From: Saprospiraceae bacterium
Lineage (GTDB): Bacteria; Bacteroidota; Bacteroidia; Chitinophagales; Saprospiraceae
DNA: 37,773 bases
Direction of reading: 5' to 3'
Assembly: GCA_020627985.1 (NCBI GenBank)
Contig: JAHDFV010000005.1
Location: forward strand, 1 to 37,773
A program made the position numbers and the translations under genes. Below are positions 17,842-26,886 of this stretch, one piece after another. The notes below the pieces were generated by a model. It saw only the letters and a program-made list of their open reading frames with translations. It was not told where the DNA came from and did not search any database. Position 1 is the first letter of the stretch, and each line of letters opens with the position of its first letter.

Positions 17842-18999
17842 ATGAAAGTAATTAATATATTAGAAGAAGGTATTTATGGCGGACCACAAAGAAGAGTTCT
17901 TGAAGTAGCCAAAAGATTAAAATCCGATTATAATATAGAAACCGAAGTCCTTCTACCTGATAATCCAGATTCTGATCGTTTTATAAAAGAAATGACAGAT
18001 GCAGGAGTTCAATTTACTGCACTAAAAAGATTCAACAGGATTACAAAAGATAAGAAAAAACTTTTGATGTTTATTATCTTTTTTATTCCTGAATTGATTT
18101 ATATGTATCGATGGTTGAAAAAGAAAAAACCAGCAGTAGTTCATTGTAATGGAGCTTGGCAAATTAAAGGAGTTATTGCTTCTAGATTAGCAGGCGTGAA
18201 AAATGTTTGGCATTTAAATGATACTTCAATGCCTTGGTTTATTAGAGTATTATTTAAAATAGTAGCTAGGCTATTTACAGATTCATTTATTCTAGCTTGT
18301 GAAAGAACAAAAGAATATTACATTAATAGTCCTGCATTAGAAAAAAGGAAATGTAAAATAATTCAAGCGCCAGTTGATACAGTAAGATTTAATCCAGAAG
18401 TTGTAGAGAACAATGATGTTGATTTATTAAAATATAAAGACCATATAAAAGTATTAACCGTAAGTAATGTGAATTTTATGAAAGGGTTAAAAACATTTAT
18501 TCGTATGGCGCACCAAGTAACTCAAATGTTACCAAATGAAAAATTAATTTTTATTGTAGTTGGTGTTATTCGAGATAGTCAATTGGGATATTATAATGAA
18601 TTGCTTAAAATTCAAAAAGAATTAAAAGTAGATAATCTCATTTTTACAGGACCTAAAAATAATATTCCTGAAGTATTAAAAGGAACAGATATTTATGTTT
18701 GTTCTTCAAATTTTGAGGCATCACCTATCTCTGTCTGGGAATCTTTATCTATGGCAAAACCTGTAGCATCTACAGATGTAGGAGATGTGAAAAAGATTTT
18801 TGAAGAAAATAAATGTGGTTTAGTTGTTCCTACTCAAGCACCAAAAGAATTAGCTGAAATAGTAATAAAATTAATTCAAGATAAAACCTTAGCAGAGCAA
18901 CTAGGAAAACAAGCCAGAGAAACAGCATTAAATAAATTAGATATTAATGCATGTGTGAAAAGGCACAGTGAAATGTATAAAGAAATAGCAAAAGCATAA
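17842..18999 (+). CDS. GT4-family glycosyltransferase
   Basis: A 385-residue GT-B retaining glycosyltransferase. The N-terminal domain has EEGIYGGPQRRVLEVAKRL (8-26), typical of the acceptor-side start; the C-terminal domain has VSNVNFMKGLKTFI (207-220) and the EX7E motif ENDs Glu292 and Glu300 (FEASPISVWESL), then STDVGDVKKIF. A hydrophobic stretch around 75-90 could dock it to the membrane. A GAGG-like segment, CGAGG..., was not seen. ATG at 17842 follows a GAGG-containing leader, a clearer ribosome site than most here. Only 2 bases separate it from the acetyltransferase. Donor and acceptor unknown. Confidence 0.9.
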   Translation: MKVINILEEGIYGGPQRRVLEVAKRLKSDYNIETEVLLPDNPDSDRFIKEMTDAGVQFTALKRFNRITKDKKKLLMFIIFFIPELIYMYRWLKKKKPAVVHCNGAWQIKGVIASRLAGVKNVWHLNDTSMPWFIRVLFKIVARLFTDSFILACERTKEYYINSPALEKRKCKIIQAPVDTVRFNPEVVENNDVDLLKYKDHIKVLTVSNVNFMKGLKTFIRMAHQVTQMLPNEKLIFIVVGVIRDSQLGYYNELLKIQKELKVDNLIFTGPKNNIPEVLKGTDIYVCSSNFEASPISVWESLSMAKPVASTDVGDVKKIFEENKCGLVVPTQAPKELAEIVIKLIQDKTLAEQLGKQARETALNKLDINACVKRHSEMYKEIAKA

Positions 19000-19001
19000 T
19001 T

Positions 19002-19553
19002 ATGCAAAAACTGAATACTTTTAAATTACCTCCTAATTTTAGAGGAAGAAGTGGAATCGTAGTTCAACTATGGTGGTTAGTTCAAGCTGTCTTTTTTAGC
19101 CCTTCACCTCAAATACTTTATGGTTGGAGAAGATTTTTATTACGCTTGTTTGGAGCAAAAATTGGGAAAGGAGTAATCATTAGACCAACAGTAAGAACTA
19201 CATATCCTTGGAAAGTGAGTATTGGAGATTACAGTTGGATTGGAGATGATGTAGTTTTATATAGTTTAGGTGAAATTAATATTGGTAAAAATGTAGTGAT
19301 TTCTCAAAAATCATATATCTGTACAGGATCCCATGATTATACAAAAGAAAATTTTGAAATTTATTCAGAACCGATTGTAATTGAAGAAGAATGTTGGTTG
19401 GCTACAGATGTTTATGTGGCTCCCAATGTTACCATAGGAAAAGGCACAGTGGTTGGCGCAAGATCATCTGTTTTTAATGACCTTCCCGCAGGGAAAATAT
19501 GTATAGGAAGCCCTGCTAAAGTATTTAAAGATAGGTTAAGTTCAATCACTTAA
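19002..19553 (+). CDS. wcaF: WcaF-like O-acetyltransferase (left-handed beta-helix)
   Basis: A 183-residue hexapeptide-repeat acetyltransferase of the putative colanic-acid WcaF group. The N-terminal part has LYGWRRFLLRLFGAKIGKGV, usual for WcaF. Repeats of the form (I/V)GxxxxI run from about 60 to 165, and GSHDYTKENF carries the likely catalytic His. It closes with GSPAKVFKDR. It would move acetyl from acetyl-CoA to a sugar hydroxyl in the cytosol. It ends the tight gene run from 13781 and is followed by a 224-base gap without a gene. Confidence 0.88.
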   Translation: MQKLNTFKLPPNFRGRSGIVVQLWWLVQAVFFSPSPQILYGWRRFLLRLFGAKIGKGVIIRPTVRTTYPWKVSIGDYSWIGDDVVLYSLGEINIGKNVVISQKSYICTGSHDYTKENFEIYSEPIVIEEECWLATDVYVAPNVTIGKGTVVGARSSVFNDLPAGKICIGSPAKVFKDRLSSIT

Positions 19554-19777
19554 TCTAATAAATTTTCATCATAAATTTGATACTGATTGGCTATATTAGC
19601 GAATGATTTTTAGATTAAAAAATAACTCTAAAAGTGCAATATATTACCAGTTTAATACATGAATTGAAGTATTGAATTCTCATTTAATTAATGTAATTTA
19701 GCTTTAAATATTTTAAAATTTATTGCGCAAAAACATTGAATCCAAACAGGATTACAAAAATAATTTAGGAAGAAAAA
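19554..19777. promoter_or_regulatory. 224-base gap; possible promoter region
   Basis: No credible ORF was seen. The only promoter-like hint is TAAATTTG at 19572-19579, which matches the Bacteroidota TAnnTTTG -7 box, but no TTG/TTTG -33 box was found at the expected distance. A short AATCC/GGATT hairpin lies close to the next start. AGGAAGAAAAA just upstream of 19778 could serve as a ribosome site. Evidence for a promoter is weak. Confidence 0.25.
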
Positions 19778-21019
19778 ATGCGAATATTGATATACGGCCT
19801 ACATTATCATCCAGACATGATCGGAATACCGAAGTACTCTGGAGAAATGTCAGAATGGTTTGCAGCGCAAGGACATGAAGTTGAAGTGATTACTGGAAAA
19901 CCATTTTATCCAGATTGGGAAATAAGTGATGAATACAAGAAAAAAGGATGGTTCTTTACAGAAATGTTGAACGGAGTAAAAGTAAGAAGATGTCCAACCT
20001 ATGTACCTAAAAATGCAACTGCTTCCAAGAAAATAATTCATGAAGGATTATTTGTTTTAGCATCAATGTTTTATTTTTTTAGAAAGATGTTTTCTAGACC
20101 AGATATTATTATTACTGTTTGTCCTCCTTTTCCATCTGGAATTTTAAGTGTCATTTACTCGAAAATTTTTCGAGTTCCCTTTATCTATCATGTACAAGAT
20201 TTACAAATTGATATTGCAAAAGATCTTGGAATGATAAAAAATAATGGATTGTTAAATTTATTATTTAAAATTGAAGGATTTATTATGAAAAATGCAACCC
20301 GCGTTTCAACAATAAGTGAAGGGATGTATAATAAAATAATGGAGAAAGGTATTCCTGAAAATCAAATGGTATTGTTCCCAAATTGGGTGGATGGAAAAGT
20401 CATTTACCCCATGACGAAAGAAGAGTCTCTGAAAAAAGAATTTGGATATACTTCAGAACAAAACATAGTATTATATTCTGGAAATTTAGGGCAAAAACAA
20501 GGATTAGAACATTTAATCGAAGTTGCTGAAAACTTAAAAGATAATGATAAAATCAGATTTATAATAGTTGGAAATGGAACAGGAAAAAAAGATTTGGTAG
20601 AATTGGCAAACAAAAAAAATCTTGAAAATGTCAAATTTTTTCCACTTCAACCTTATGAAAAACTATCAGCATTATTGGCTACGGGTGATGTCCATTTAGT
20701 CTTGCAGAAAAAAGATGTTTCTGATTTAGTATTACCCTCAAAACTGACGAGTATTTTAGCATCTGGAGGATGCCCAATTGTTACCGCAAACCCTAATTCT
20801 TCTCTAAAGGAAGTCGTAAATCAAAATAATATGGGTATTGTAATAGAACCTGAAAACACTTTAGAATTACAAAAAGCAATTTTGCAAACTATAGGAAGTG
20901 ATATGAAAACAATCCAAAAAAATGCTAGAAAATATTCTAAAGAAAATTTGGATAAAGACAATATACTTTCCAATTTTGAAAATGTACTAACCTTGATCAT
21001 TAATTCGAAGAGAAGCTAA
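19778..21019 (+). CDS. wcaI: WcaI-like GT4 glycosyltransferase
   Basis: A 413-residue GT-B glycosyltransferase like colanic-acid WcaI. The start ILIYGLHYHPDMIGIPKYSG (first 20 residues region), VITGKPFYPDW (37-47), HVQDLQIDIAKDLG (138-151), PNWVDGKVIYP (201-211), YSGNLGQKQGLEHLI and LVLPSKLTSILASGG are characteristic. This family commonly occurs with WcaJ-type initiators in Bacteroidota exopolysaccharide loci. It is the first gene after the 224-base gap, and the WcaJ-like gene begins 3 bases after it. It probably adds the second sugar to the lipid-linked unit (inference). Donor unknown. Confidence 0.9.
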   Translation: MRILIYGLHYHPDMIGIPKYSGEMSEWFAAQGHEVEVITGKPFYPDWEISDEYKKKGWFFTEMLNGVKVRRCPTYVPKNATASKKIIHEGLFVLASMFYFFRKMFSRPDIIITVCPPFPSGILSVIYSKIFRVPFIYHVQDLQIDIAKDLGMIKNNGLLNLLFKIEGFIMKNATRVSTISEGMYNKIMEKGIPENQMVLFPNWVDGKVIYPMTKEESLKKEFGYTSEQNIVLYSGNLGQKQGLEHLIEVAENLKDNDKIRFIIVGNGTGKKDLVELANKKNLENVKFFPLQPYEKLSALLATGDVHLVLQKKDVSDLVLPSKLTSILASGGCPIVTANPNSSLKEVVNQNNMGIVIEPENTLELQKAILQTIGSDMKTIQKNARKYSKENLDKDNILSNFENVLTLIINSKRS

Positions 21020-21022
21020 AAT

Positions 21023-22372
21023 ATGCTCCATTCAAAAAAAATAATAAGGATGTTAATAGATTTGATAGGTATAAACCTATCCTATTATATTTCCTTTTTT
21101 TTAGTAACAGGAGATCTTTATCCTAATAAAGAACATATATACTTAGGGATAATTATTAATCTTCTTTGGTTTTCAACTTTATCTTTAGCCAATAAATTAT
21201 ATGGTCGTTTTGAATACACCACATTTAGAGTTGAAATTCAAAGTGTCTTCAATAATTATCTATTACATTTTATAGGATTAACACTAATTTATCTCCTACT
21301 ATTTAGTATGGATTGGTCGTTTATACCTGTTTTCTATGTAACCTTAGCCATTCTTCTCCCTCTAGGTAGATTTTTATTAAAACGATATATCCCAAGTATG
21401 GGAAGAGTAGAAATGCTCAATTATATTGTTATTGGATATTGTGATGTATTGCAAAAAGTTGAAGGAACAATTGGAAATGCACACCTCGGAAAAGTAAAAT
21501 ATTTAGGATCTGTTGGTAATAATATACCTGAACCATATAAAAAAATAGGTACAGTTGATAAAATTTACGATTACATTAAAGAGCATAATGTCAATATGAT
21601 TATATATGCTTCTGATGAAATGAAAGGAAAAGATGTTAGAAGATTAATGAATTATTCATTATTAAATTTCATCGATTTTAAAATCATTCCATTAGAAGTA
21701 GATTTAATTTCTGGAGGGGTTAAAATGGAAGTTCACAACGGCTATCCAATTATTTCTGTCAAAGATGAAGATATTGCAAGATTAAGAAATCGTTTTCTAA
21801 AAAGATCTTTTGATATTGTATTTTCATTTTTAGTCATTGTATTTATTCTTTCTTGGTTATATCCCTTATTATCTTTTTTAATAAAATATCAATCGCCAGG
21901 TCCAGCCTTATTTAATCAAGCAAGAGTAGGCTATAGAAATAATAATTTCATCTGCCATAAATTTAGATCAATGGTCTTAAATACGGAGGAAGAAAAACAA
22001 GCAACAAAAGATGATGCTAGAATTACTAAAATTGGTGCATTTCTCCGAAAATCCAATTTAGATGAAATGCCTCAATTTTTCAATGTATTCAAAGGTGATA
22101 TGTCTGTAGTGGGTCCTAGACCGCACGCTATTTCTTTAGATAAAGAATTAGCAAATGAAATTGAAAGTTATATCTTAAGACATTACACAAAACCTGGAAT
22201 TACTGGATGGGCTCAAGTTAATGGTTTTAGAGGACCAACTGAAACCAAAGAATCAAAAGAAGGGCGAACAAGTCACGATATTTGGTATTTAAGAAATTGG
22301 TCATTCTTTTTTGATATCAAAATAATCTTCCTCACATTATTTGGTGGTAAAACACAAGATAATGCCTTTTAA
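21023..22372 (+). CDS. wcaJ: Undecaprenyl-phosphate glycosylphosphotransferase (WcaJ-like initiator)
   Basis: A 449-residue polyisoprenyl-phosphate hexose-1-phosphate transferase that attaches the first sugar phosphate to undecaprenyl phosphate. It has four N-terminal membrane helices (to about 118), a CoA_binding_3/NAD-like middle domain (about 130-250), another hydrophobic segment (about 268-290) and the catalytic C-terminal bacterial sugar transferase domain. Motifs include SPGPALFNQARVG, CHKFRSM, KIGAFLRKSNLDEMPQFFNVFKGDMS (the Asp-Glu pair), VVGPRP and KPGITGWAQVNGFRG. Size and layout match full-length WcaJ rather than the short PglC form. The donor is often UDP-glucose. Confidence 0.93.
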   Translation: MLHSKKIIRMLIDLIGINLSYYISFFLVTGDLYPNKEHIYLGIIINLLWFSTLSLANKLYGRFEYTTFRVEIQSVFNNYLLHFIGLTLIYLLLFSMDWSFIPVFYVTLAILLPLGRFLLKRYIPSMGRVEMLNYIVIGYCDVLQKVEGTIGNAHLGKVKYLGSVGNNIPEPYKKIGTVDKIYDYIKEHNVNMIIYASDEMKGKDVRRLMNYSLLNFIDFKIIPLEVDLISGGVKMEVHNGYPIISVKDEDIARLRNRFLKRSFDIVFSFLVIVFILSWLYPLLSFLIKYQSPGPALFNQARVGYRNNNFICHKFRSMVLNTEEEKQATKDDARITKIGAFLRKSNLDEMPQFFNVFKGDMSVVGPRPHAISLDKELANEIESYILRHYTKPGITGWAQVNGFRGPTETKESKEGRTSHDIWYLRNWSFFFDIKIIFLTLFGGKTQDNAF

Positions 22373-22453
22373 TCCAAAGGTCAAATCTAAAAAAGGCAAG
22401 CTGTTCAAGTCTTCTGTTGTATCGAGATAACAATGATTTCTAATTTTATTAAC

Positions 22454-22474
22454 AGAGTTATTTCTTTTAACTCT
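22454..22474 (+). terminator. Weak hairpin between wcaJ and wzi genes
   Basis: AGAGTTA (22454-22460), 7-base loop, TAACTCT (22468-22474), within the 118-base gap 22373-22490. AT-rich and without a T run, so it may be only an AT-rich chance repeat. Confidence 0.25.
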
Positions 22475-22490
22475 TAATTAGTATAAAATA

Positions 22491-24161
22491 ATGAAAACGA
22501 GAATACTATATTTTATAGTTCTGATTCTAATATCCTTACCTATGAAGGGGCAGGATATATATCAACATATGTCAAAGCATTCGATATATGATTTTTTAAA
22601 TGAAGTTGCTGCTCAAAAACTCATTGAAATTAATTCAGCAATCCAACCTTATTCTAGAAAATTAATAGCATCGAAATTATCCGAATTAAATAATAATCGA
22701 GAATCATTAAATAAGAGACAGACAAAAGAATTAGAGTTTTTTCTTAGAGATTATAATAAAGAATTAAAAAGAGAAGAATTTAATGAACTATATAATAATG
22801 AAAAATTCTTCTCTAAAAAAACATGGTTTCATAAAAATGATTTAAAAAGATTAGATGCCATTTTCCATAGCTCTAAAAAATTTCAAGCAACAGTTAATCC
22901 TATTTTTGGAGTGGACTATATCGCTACAGAAAATATTTTTAGAAGATATTATGGAGGAGAAGTCAATACATATCTTGGAAAAGGATTTTCAGCTTTTTTT
23001 AGCTTTCGGGATGTTTCAGAAAATGAAGTATTAATTGACCCGCAATATTTTAATACATACCCTGTAGGAGCAAATAGACCTAATAGAGATAAAGACCTCA
23101 CAGATTTTAGCGAAGTAAGAGGAGGAATTACCTATGGTTGGGAATGGGGTACAATTGGTTTAGTTCAAGATCAATTTAGATGGGGGAATTCATATAAGAA
23201 TGCAAATATCTTTTCTGGTAATTTTCCAGCAATACCTCAAATAAAATTACAAGTAAAACCTACGAAATGGTTAGAATTTAATTATATACATGGTTGGTTA
23301 AATTCTGGGGTAATTGATAGTACCAGAACATATATCGCTGCAAACGGACAAGAAAGAGAAATCTTTAGAGAAAAGGCTATAGTTGCAAATATGTTTACGA
23401 TTAAACCATTTAAAAGTTTACATCTTTCATTTGGTAATTCTACTGTTTATTCTGATTCGAGCTTTGATCCTGCTTATTTAATTCCATTCTTTTTCTATAG
23501 ATCTGTAGATCATGCTCAAAGTAGTCAATCCAATAAAGCAGGTCAGAATGGACAACTCTTCTTAGATGTAAGTTCTAGAAATATTCCTTATTTACATTTA
23601 TATGGAACCTTATATATTGATGAACTAAAATTCTCAGTTGTTTTTGATAAGGAAAAACAACGTAATGAATTAGGATTTAAATTAGGAGCAGCCTCCTATA
23701 ATATTGCTAAAACCAATATTGGTTTTGTTGCAGAATATAATAGATCAAACCCTTACGCTTACCGACATGGATTGGACGCGACAACCTTGACAAATAATGG
23801 TTATAATTTAGGACATTATTTAAGAGATAATGCAGAAGAAATTTATTTCGAATTAAATTATAAACCAATCCAAAAATTAAAATGTAAAATTCATTATTTA
23901 AGGATAAAGAAAGGACCAGATGCAGACCAATACGGTTTCTTACCAGGTTTTGGGGGCATATCTGGAATTCCGTATCTAGAATCAATACAATATAAACAAA
24001 CAGAAATCGGATTAACCGTCCAATATGAAATATTCCATGATATTTATGCTAATGCAAGTTTAGTATCTTCAAAAATAACAGATGATACGAATTCATATAC
24101 ACCTCAATTTATGAGAGGACAACAAACTTTTGCAAATATTAGTTTGAATTGGGGATTTTAA
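22491..24161 (+). CDS. wzi: Capsule assembly Wzi-family outer-membrane protein
   Basis: A 556-residue protein with a signal peptide (MKTRILYFIVLILISLPMKG, cut near GQ-D) and a long C-terminal beta-barrel region with alternating aromatic strands, ending in ISLNWGF with a terminal Phe typical of outer-membrane beta-barrels. The pattern of RDLLEWGNSFRWG-like strands (here VQDQFRWGNSYKNA), the F-F-Y-R-S-V region and the short helical N-terminal domain (to about 115) fits the Caps_assemb_Wzi family. The role is surface attachment or export of the polymer. This supports a capsule-like or surface-bound product. Confidence 0.85.
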   Translation: MKTRILYFIVLILISLPMKGQDIYQHMSKHSIYDFLNEVAAQKLIEINSAIQPYSRKLIASKLSELNNNRESLNKRQTKELEFFLRDYNKELKREEFNELYNNEKFFSKKTWFHKNDLKRLDAIFHSSKKFQATVNPIFGVDYIATENIFRRYYGGEVNTYLGKGFSAFFSFRDVSENEVLIDPQYFNTYPVGANRPNRDKDLTDFSEVRGGITYGWEWGTIGLVQDQFRWGNSYKNANIFSGNFPAIPQIKLQVKPTKWLEFNYIHGWLNSGVIDSTRTYIAANGQEREIFREKAIVANMFTIKPFKSLHLSFGNSTVYSDSSFDPAYLIPFFFYRSVDHAQSSQSNKAGQNGQLFLDVSSRNIPYLHLYGTLYIDELKFSVVFDKEKQRNELGFKLGAASYNIAKTNIGFVAEYNRSNPYAYRHGLDATTLTNNGYNLGHYLRDNAEEIYFELNYKPIQKLKCKIHYLRIKKGPDADQYGFLPGFGGISGIPYLESIQYKQTEIGLTVQYEIFHDIYANASLVSSKITDDTNSYTPQFMRGQQTFANISLNWGF

Positions 24162-24175
24162 AAGAGAGAAAAACG

Positions 24176-25474
24176 ATGTACCAAAAACTATTAAGAAAAG
24201 AAAGTAAAATTGCTGTAGTTGGATTAGGCTATGTAGGTCTTCCTATTGCTTTGGAATTTGCAAAACACTTTAGTGTTATTGGTTTTGATATCAACCAAGG
24301 TAGAGTTGATTTAATGAAACAAGGAATTGACCCTTCTAAAGAATTAGATTCTGCTGCATTTGAAAATACAGATATTGAATTTACAACAGATGTAGAAATA
24401 ATGAGAACAGCTAACTTTTTTGTAGTTGCAGTTCCTACAGATATCAATGAACATAAAGTGCCAGATTTAACACCTTTATTGAAAGCTTCAGAGAGTGTAG
24501 GAAAAGTGATTAAAAAAGGCGATTATGTCGTATTTGAATCTACAGTTTATCCTGGTTGTACAGAAGAAGATTGTTTACCAAGAATAGAAGAATTATCAGG
24601 TTTAAAAAGAAATGTAGATTATAAGTTTGGCTATTCTCCTGAGAGAATAAATCCAGGGGATAAAGAAAAAACTTTAACAACAATTTTAAAAATAGTTTCT
24701 GGAGGAGATGAAGAATCTGCAGAACAAATTGATAAAGTTTATTCACATATTATTACAGCAGGAACACATAGAGCTTCATCTGTAAAAGTTGCCGAAGCAG
24801 CAAAAGTGATTGAAAACACTCAAAGAGATTTAAATATTTCTTTAATGAATGAATTAGCAATCATTTTTGATAAAATGAATATTGATACACAAGAAGTGCT
24901 AAAAGCAGCAGGTACTAAATGGAATTTCTTAAAGTTTTTTCCTGGCTTAGTAGGAGGGCATTGCATTGGAGTAGATCCTTATTATTTAATGCATAAATCA
25001 AAGCAATTAGGTTATGATCCACAAGTCATAGCCGCTGGTAGAAGAATAAATGATCATATGCCTGCATTTATTGTTAAGAAATTAGTACAAATGCTCATTC
25101 AAAAAGGTAAAAACCCTAGTGAATGTAAAGTGCTTGTTAAAGGAATAACATTTAAAGAAAATGTATCAGACATTCGTAATTCTAAAGTAGCTACTTTAAT
25201 TAAAGAATTAATGGAATATTCTGTAGCCGTAGATGTGGTTGATCCATATGCTTCTCCAGAAGAAGTTGAACACGAATATAAAATACAATTAACTTCAGAA
25301 ATTAAAGATAATTACGATGCAATTATTGTTGCAGTAAGTCATAATGAATATGAAGGATTAAATAATCATTATTTTTCTTCGAAAATGGTCAAAGAAGGCA
25401 TTTTAATAGACTTAAAAGGAATGTACGGAAATGGCAAAATGAAAGAAAAAGATTTTGAATATTGGAAATTATAG
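24176..25474 (+). CDS. tviB: UDP-N-acetylhexosamine 6-dehydrogenase (TviB/WbpO-like)
   Basis: A 432-residue nucleotide-sugar dehydrogenase that makes the uronate from UDP-GlcNAc or UDP-GalNAc with NAD. It has GLGYVGLP (16-23), VAVPTDINEHKVPDL, FESTVYPGCTEE (120-131), YSPERINPGD (153-162) and the catalytic GGHCIGVDPYYL (Cys263). The ORF track starts at TTG 24149, inside the wzi frame end; ATG 24176, 14 bases after the wzi stop and behind AAGAGAGAAA, gives the normal N-terminus, so I use it. The paired WbpP/TviC-like epimerase at 28145 suggests UDP-GalNAcA as product. Confidence 0.93.
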   Translation: MYQKLLRKESKIAVVGLGYVGLPIALEFAKHFSVIGFDINQGRVDLMKQGIDPSKELDSAAFENTDIEFTTDVEIMRTANFFVVAVPTDINEHKVPDLTPLLKASESVGKVIKKGDYVVFESTVYPGCTEEDCLPRIEELSGLKRNVDYKFGYSPERINPGDKEKTLTTILKIVSGGDEESAEQIDKVYSHIITAGTHRASSVKVAEAAKVIENTQRDLNISLMNELAIIFDKMNIDTQEVLKAAGTKWNFLKFFPGLVGGHCIGVDPYYLMHKSKQLGYDPQVIAAGRRINDHMPAFIVKKLVQMLIQKGKNPSECKVLVKGITFKENVSDIRNSKVATLIKELMEYSVAVDVVDPYASPEEVEHEYKIQLTSEIKDNYDAIIVAVSHNEYEGLNNHYFSSKMVKEGILIDLKGMYGNGKMKEKDFEYWKL

Positions 25475-25485
25475 ATAAAAGGTAA

Positions 25486-26886
25486 TTGGAAATTTTAAAA
25501 GACATTTCAAATCTTGTTTTTCAAGGGGGAGACGAACGGCTAGATATTCTAGAAACAGGGAATAATAAATATCATATTAATCCTACTGTATATGATAATC
25601 TTTTTAATAGAGGTTCTTGTACCTGTTCTACTTTAAATCCCTTAACAGCAAAAGTTCTGGAAGAAACGGATTTATTCGAAACACCAGATAATATAATTGC
25701 TACAAGAGATCATCAAATAAAAAGAATTAAATCTTTATTAAATTATGAAGGTAAAGATGAATTTGATTTAGTCTTTGCTCCTTCAGGAAGTGATTTGGCT
25801 TATCTGCCCATTCTTTTTTCTAAAATCCTTAAACCGACAAAAGAAATTTTATTAATCTTGACTTGTCCTGAGGAATTAGGTTCAGGGAGTCAAATGGCAT
25901 ATTTAGGAAAATATTATGCCAATAGAAATCAGTTTGGAGAAGAAGTGGAAAAAGGAGAAGACATTAATTTAAGATATGATGTCAACTTAGCTCGTTTTAA
26001 AGCGAGAAACGATGAAGGACAAATTATAAAACATAGCAATGAAATTAGCGATGTTTTAATTCAAGATAAAAAGAAATCAAAAATAGGTGCTTTAGTAATT
26101 GGTAGTAAATCAGGAATAGAAGATGATATTTCTTTAATTCCAAAATTGGATAAAGATGTGATGTGGGTGGTGGATTTATGCCAATTTAGAAATTCTAAAA
26201 GTTTAGTAAATCATCTTTTGGGAATGGGCTGTATGGTAATGATTACAGGCTCTAAGTTTTATATGGCTCCGCCATTTTGTGGAGTAATGTTAGTTCCTAA
26301 ATCAATGACTCAAAAAATCAATGACTCAGAAATATTACCAAAATATACAGAAGGTTTTGATAAAATTTTTTCACAATATGATTTCACAAATGGATTTTCT
26401 AACTTGAAAAAACATTTTAGGAAAAAAATAAATAAAGGATTAATATTAAGATGGGAGATTGCTTTAAATGAAATGGAAAGATTTAATGATATTCCTAGAG
26501 CTAATTCTTCAAAATTAATTCAAAGTTGGAATGCTACCATTCGTAATTCTATTCTAGAAAGTAATTCTTTTGAATTAATGCCTCATCAAGAAAAAACGAA
26601 TCAAAGTATTATTTCTTTTAGAGTGAAATCTAGATTCGGTACTTATTTAAGTTATGATGATTTAAAGGGTTTCTATCAAGAAACGGTAAATGATAATTAT
26701 GAAATAGGTTCATACACAAAAATATTTTTTGGACAACCTGTTAAATATAGTTGTGGCGCATTTATTCGTGTAGCCTTAGGGGCAAATAATATTTATACCC
26801 TTTTACAAGAAGAAGAGAATACTAGATTTGATAATGATAAATTATTTATGAAAATCCTAGATGAAAAAGCCAATTCATTTATATAG
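25486..26886 (+). CDS. Fold-type I PLP enzyme, class V aminotransferase-like, unassigned
   Basis: A 466-residue protein I cannot name. FAPSGSDLAYLPILF (98-112) fits the PLP-phosphate-binding Gly/Ser loop. VVDLCQFR (228-235) gives the Asp230-x-x-Gln233 pair that holds the PLP pyridine nitrogen, and ITGSKFYMAPPFCG (253-266) puts Lys257 24 residues after the Gln, as in class V aminotransferases/cysteine desulfurases. No Cys-containing desulfurase loop was recognised. The start is TTG: an in-frame stop lies directly upstream. It overlaps the next PLP gene by 26 bases, and the two split the tviB-tviC pair, so they may act together on an amino-acid or amine that decorates the uronic acid (inference). 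Confidence 0.65.
   Translation: MEILKDISNLVFQGGDERLDILETGNNKYHINPTVYDNLFNRGSCTCSTLNPLTAKVLEETDLFETPDNIIATRDHQIKRIKSLLNYEGKDEFDLVFAPSGSDLAYLPILFSKILKPTKEILLILTCPEELGSGSQMAYLGKYYANRNQFGEEVEKGEDINLRYDVNLARFKARNDEGQIIKHSNEISDVLIQDKKKSKIGALVIGSKSGIEDDISLIPKLDKDVMWVVDLCQFRNSKSLVNHLLGMGCMVMITGSKFYMAPPFCGVMLVPKSMTQKINDSEILPKYTEGFDKIFSQYDFTNGFSNLKKHFRKKINKGLILRWEIALNEMERFNDIPRANSSKLIQSWNATIRNSILESNSFELMPHQEKTNQSIISFRVKSRFGTYLSYDDLKGFYQETVNDNYEIGSYTKIFFGQPVKYSCGAFIRVALGANNIYTLLQEEENTRFDNDKLFMKILDEKANSFI

Noticed and set aside
24149-24175. TTG start for the TviB-like gene in the ORF track
   Set aside because: It is inside the wzi reading frame; ATG 24176 yields the usual N-terminus.
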